Part shown: piece by piece, positions 62,341 to 64,000 of the stretch
Position numbering within the stretch: the first letter of the stretch is position 1
How the letters are laid out: each line of letters begins with the position of its first letter
Source: Oxytricha trifallax
Lineage: Eukaryota; Ciliophora; Spirotrichea; Sporadotrichida; Oxytrichidae
DNA: 64,000 nt
Assembly (NCBI GenBank): GCA_000711775.1
Contig: ARYC01017975.1
Location: forward strand, 62,001 to 126,000
Reading direction: 5' to 3'
The notes under the pieces: model-generated
What the model was told of the DNA's origin: nothing
Database searches by the model: none
Seen by the model: the letters and a program-made list of their open reading frames with translations, nothing else
Translations under genes and position numbers: made by a program

Positions 62341-63358
62341 TTTAAAGGATCTCACAGATTTTAACAAGTATATTTCACTGTTGAGATATGATTGCTTGAG
62401 TTATTTTTATTTTAAAAATCGGCTATGCACCTTCTCTGATATCTCACAAATTCTAAATGTTTCAGAGTATAACGTTAAAAAGGTTTTCTTGCTAGCTGAA
62501 GGTCGCAATCCAAAAACTCAAATGCCAAGGAATCGAAGCAGGGATTACGTAACTCGTGAGCAAAAGGAATAATTTCTTTTGTCAAGTGGTACCCTTGATT
62601 GTTGAAGGGTTTCTCAATTTAAGATAGAACTATACTATTTCACAGAATGTTCCCAAACTTTGAAATCTATTAATCATAGATTACCTATCTCAATAGGAAA
62701 AATTAAATTAAAAACAAAAGTATGAAGTCAACTTTTCAATTTTCAGATTAGAAATGGTCTTAGATAATATTATAGAGAAATCTAAGATTTGAATTATTTG
62801 AAGGTGTAATAGACTCAGTAAAGAAAGTCATCTGATGAGGTGATATTCAAACTTAACTAAATTTGATAAAAGTCATGGGCCGTGAAATGATAGAACTAAT
62901 AATTGAAAAAGAAGGTCAAAGTTGGGCACTTTGATGACAATTGTGGCCGTAAATCATTAAAATGGGCTTGAAGGATACTAAGAGAAGACTAGTTCTGTCA
63001 AAATAGGAGTCATCATTGAGTTTTTATAATACTTGTGGGTTCAGAACTAAAGTAGTGATTTAGTCATTTTTTGGGACAACCTAAGGACTCATCATAGCAG
63101 AACGTGAAGCATAAGATTTAGAGCTAAGGCTGGTCTCTCCTATTCAAAGCCCTATACTCGCCAGAGTTTAGTTTTATTGAAGAGTACTTTGCCTAAGTTA
63201 AGAGATAGTACAAGAAAGAGGTGGTCACTTTAGATTATAATGTTACCAACACTCTTCATAGATAGATTGTACGTAGATGTATAGAGAATGTAGACTTATA
63301 ATTGGCTAGAAGAATTGTAGATAAGCATGTTTAAAAAAATTAGGCTATATTAAGCTGA
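62341..63358 (+). pseudogene. decayed transposase of a diverged TBE relative
   Basis: In order, plus-strand frames read DISQILNVSEYNVKK (helix-turn-helix-like), DRTILFHRMFPNFEI (equivalent to QRAVMFHRKFPDMRI in the TBE transposase), VIFWDNLRTHHSRT (second catalytic D) and LYSPEFSFIEEYFAQVKR (catalytic E). It ends at TGA 63356-63358. At least four frame changes or TGAs interrupt it, so it is inactive. I cannot identify the first catalytic D with confidence. No C4A4 terminal repeat is seen upstream of 62341, so that end is lost or unlike known TBE ends. Confidence 0.75.
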
Positions 63359-63408
63359 GGTTTGAGACCCTCAAGCATTTAATATGACTTAAATTTTTTA
63401 ATATTTAC

Positions 63409-64000
63409 TCACTTCATGTCAACATCACCAGGAGCTCTTCTTCCGCTTGATATTTAGAAAGTGGAGATCTCTTGTTGGTCATAATTAGTTTCATCATAGT
63501 CTTCAGTTTAGGCTTTAAAATCTAAGAATGGCAATGATATCTCATAAGCTCTCTTTTTGAACGCCTTATTCTGTGTTTAGCTCCTGCTTTAAGCATGGAG
63601 ATAGCCTTCCCTATGGTTTCTATAAATGAATTAATCAAGTTTAACCTTACTAGAAAAGTAGGGCTTGTCAACTAATTTTTTTTAAAAAATGTCATCTCTG
63701 ATAATCACCTTATCTTCGATCTCTTCCTTATTGTCTTAAATGTTCCTGATCCGATTGGGATGCTTTTTTATTACCTCAACGTAATTTGGGCACAAAGTCC
63801 CAAGCACTCCATAGATATATTTTTATCTGGTAATACCTGGTAATACGAGTAGTAGTTCATGAATCTCATTATTTCAGGGTCATCCTTGATTTATGCGAAA
63901 AACTTTTCGACAAATAGCTTATCGTAATAGGCACATTGAAAACCATTACAATAGCAGCTTTGAGAAGTTCTCTTTTTCCTGCAATAAAGTCACTGAGAAA
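63409..64000 (-). pseudogene. '22 kDa'-like ORF of the diverged TBE relative, cut by the window edge
   Basis: Converges on the transposase as in the TBEs, ending at TGA 63409-63411. Equivalent regions are GVLGTLCPNYVEVIKKHPN (TBE: GVLGTLRESYLREIIEEA), KLVDKPYFSS (TBE: ELKKHPFLS) and KAISMLKAGAKHRIRRSK (TBE: GIFLMKEHAKVHRERKS). A 31-nt GTAAG...TATAG segment at 63620-63650 lies at the same place as the TBE 26-nt segment. Removing it keeps the conserved frame. Other single-base changes elsewhere break the frame. The remainder of the element lies beyond the window. Confidence 0.7.

Overview
The window looks like germline (micronuclear) DNA of a spirotrich ciliate of the Oxytricha/Sterkiella/Stylonychia kind. 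Three things support this. (1) Two intact 4.1-kb transposons, and a third decayed one, end in C4A4 telomere-like repeats (CAAAACCCCAAAACCCC...) flanked by a 3-bp AAT duplication. Their gene layout is that of TBE elements: a zinc finger/kinase ORF, a small '22 kDa' ORF and a DD34E transposase. (2) Their genes read through only if TAA and TAG encode Gln and TGA is the sole stop. (3) The rest is very AT-rich, gene-poor and full of repeats, as expected of DNA eliminated from the macronucleus.

Layout. 1-4.8 kb: AT-rich, with one possible partial ORF at the left edge. 4.76-5.48 kb: a GC-rich retroposed segment with a 14-bp target duplication. 5.5-20.8 kb: AT-rich DNA with an 808-bp palindromic TA-flanked element (10.4-11.2 kb), several weak coding-like stretches and a decayed LINE reverse transcriptase (about 19 kb). 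20.84-24.96 kb: TBE copy 1. 25-30.4 kb: a possible exon and two decayed copies of a 416-bp hairpin MITE. 30.36-34.89 kb: a third copy of that MITE, split by TBE copy 2. 35-47 kb: AT-rich DNA with small coding-like segments, a 104-bp LINE tail with a 16-bp target duplication, and a 593-bp palindrome. 47.09-52.54 kb: a decayed third TBE interrupted by a 1.5-kb LINE-family insertion. 52.93-53.19 kb: a perfect 262-bp MITE. 53.8-55.1 kb: the best candidate host (macronuclear-destined) coding segment. 55.46-55.87 kb: the intact member of the 416-bp MITE family. 62.3-64 kb: part of a more diverged TBE relative running off the right edge.

How the parts work together. In each TBE the kinase/zinc-finger ORF and the 22 kDa ORF diverge from a spacer rich in GGTACC palindromes, while the 22 kDa ORF and the transposase converge with only a few bases between them. 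The most interesting signal is in the 22 kDa ORF. All three TBE copies carry a 26-nt GT...AG segment at the same place, and the diverged relative at 63.6 kb has a 31-nt one there. Removing it keeps the downstream conserved frame, so it looks like a tiny spliceosomal intron inside a transposon gene.

Caution. Under this code TGA is rare in AT-rich DNA, so open frames of 100-200 codons arise often by chance. Outside the TBEs I list coding candidates only where composition or protein-like sequence adds support, at low to moderate confidence. I found no tRNA, rRNA or CRISPR array.
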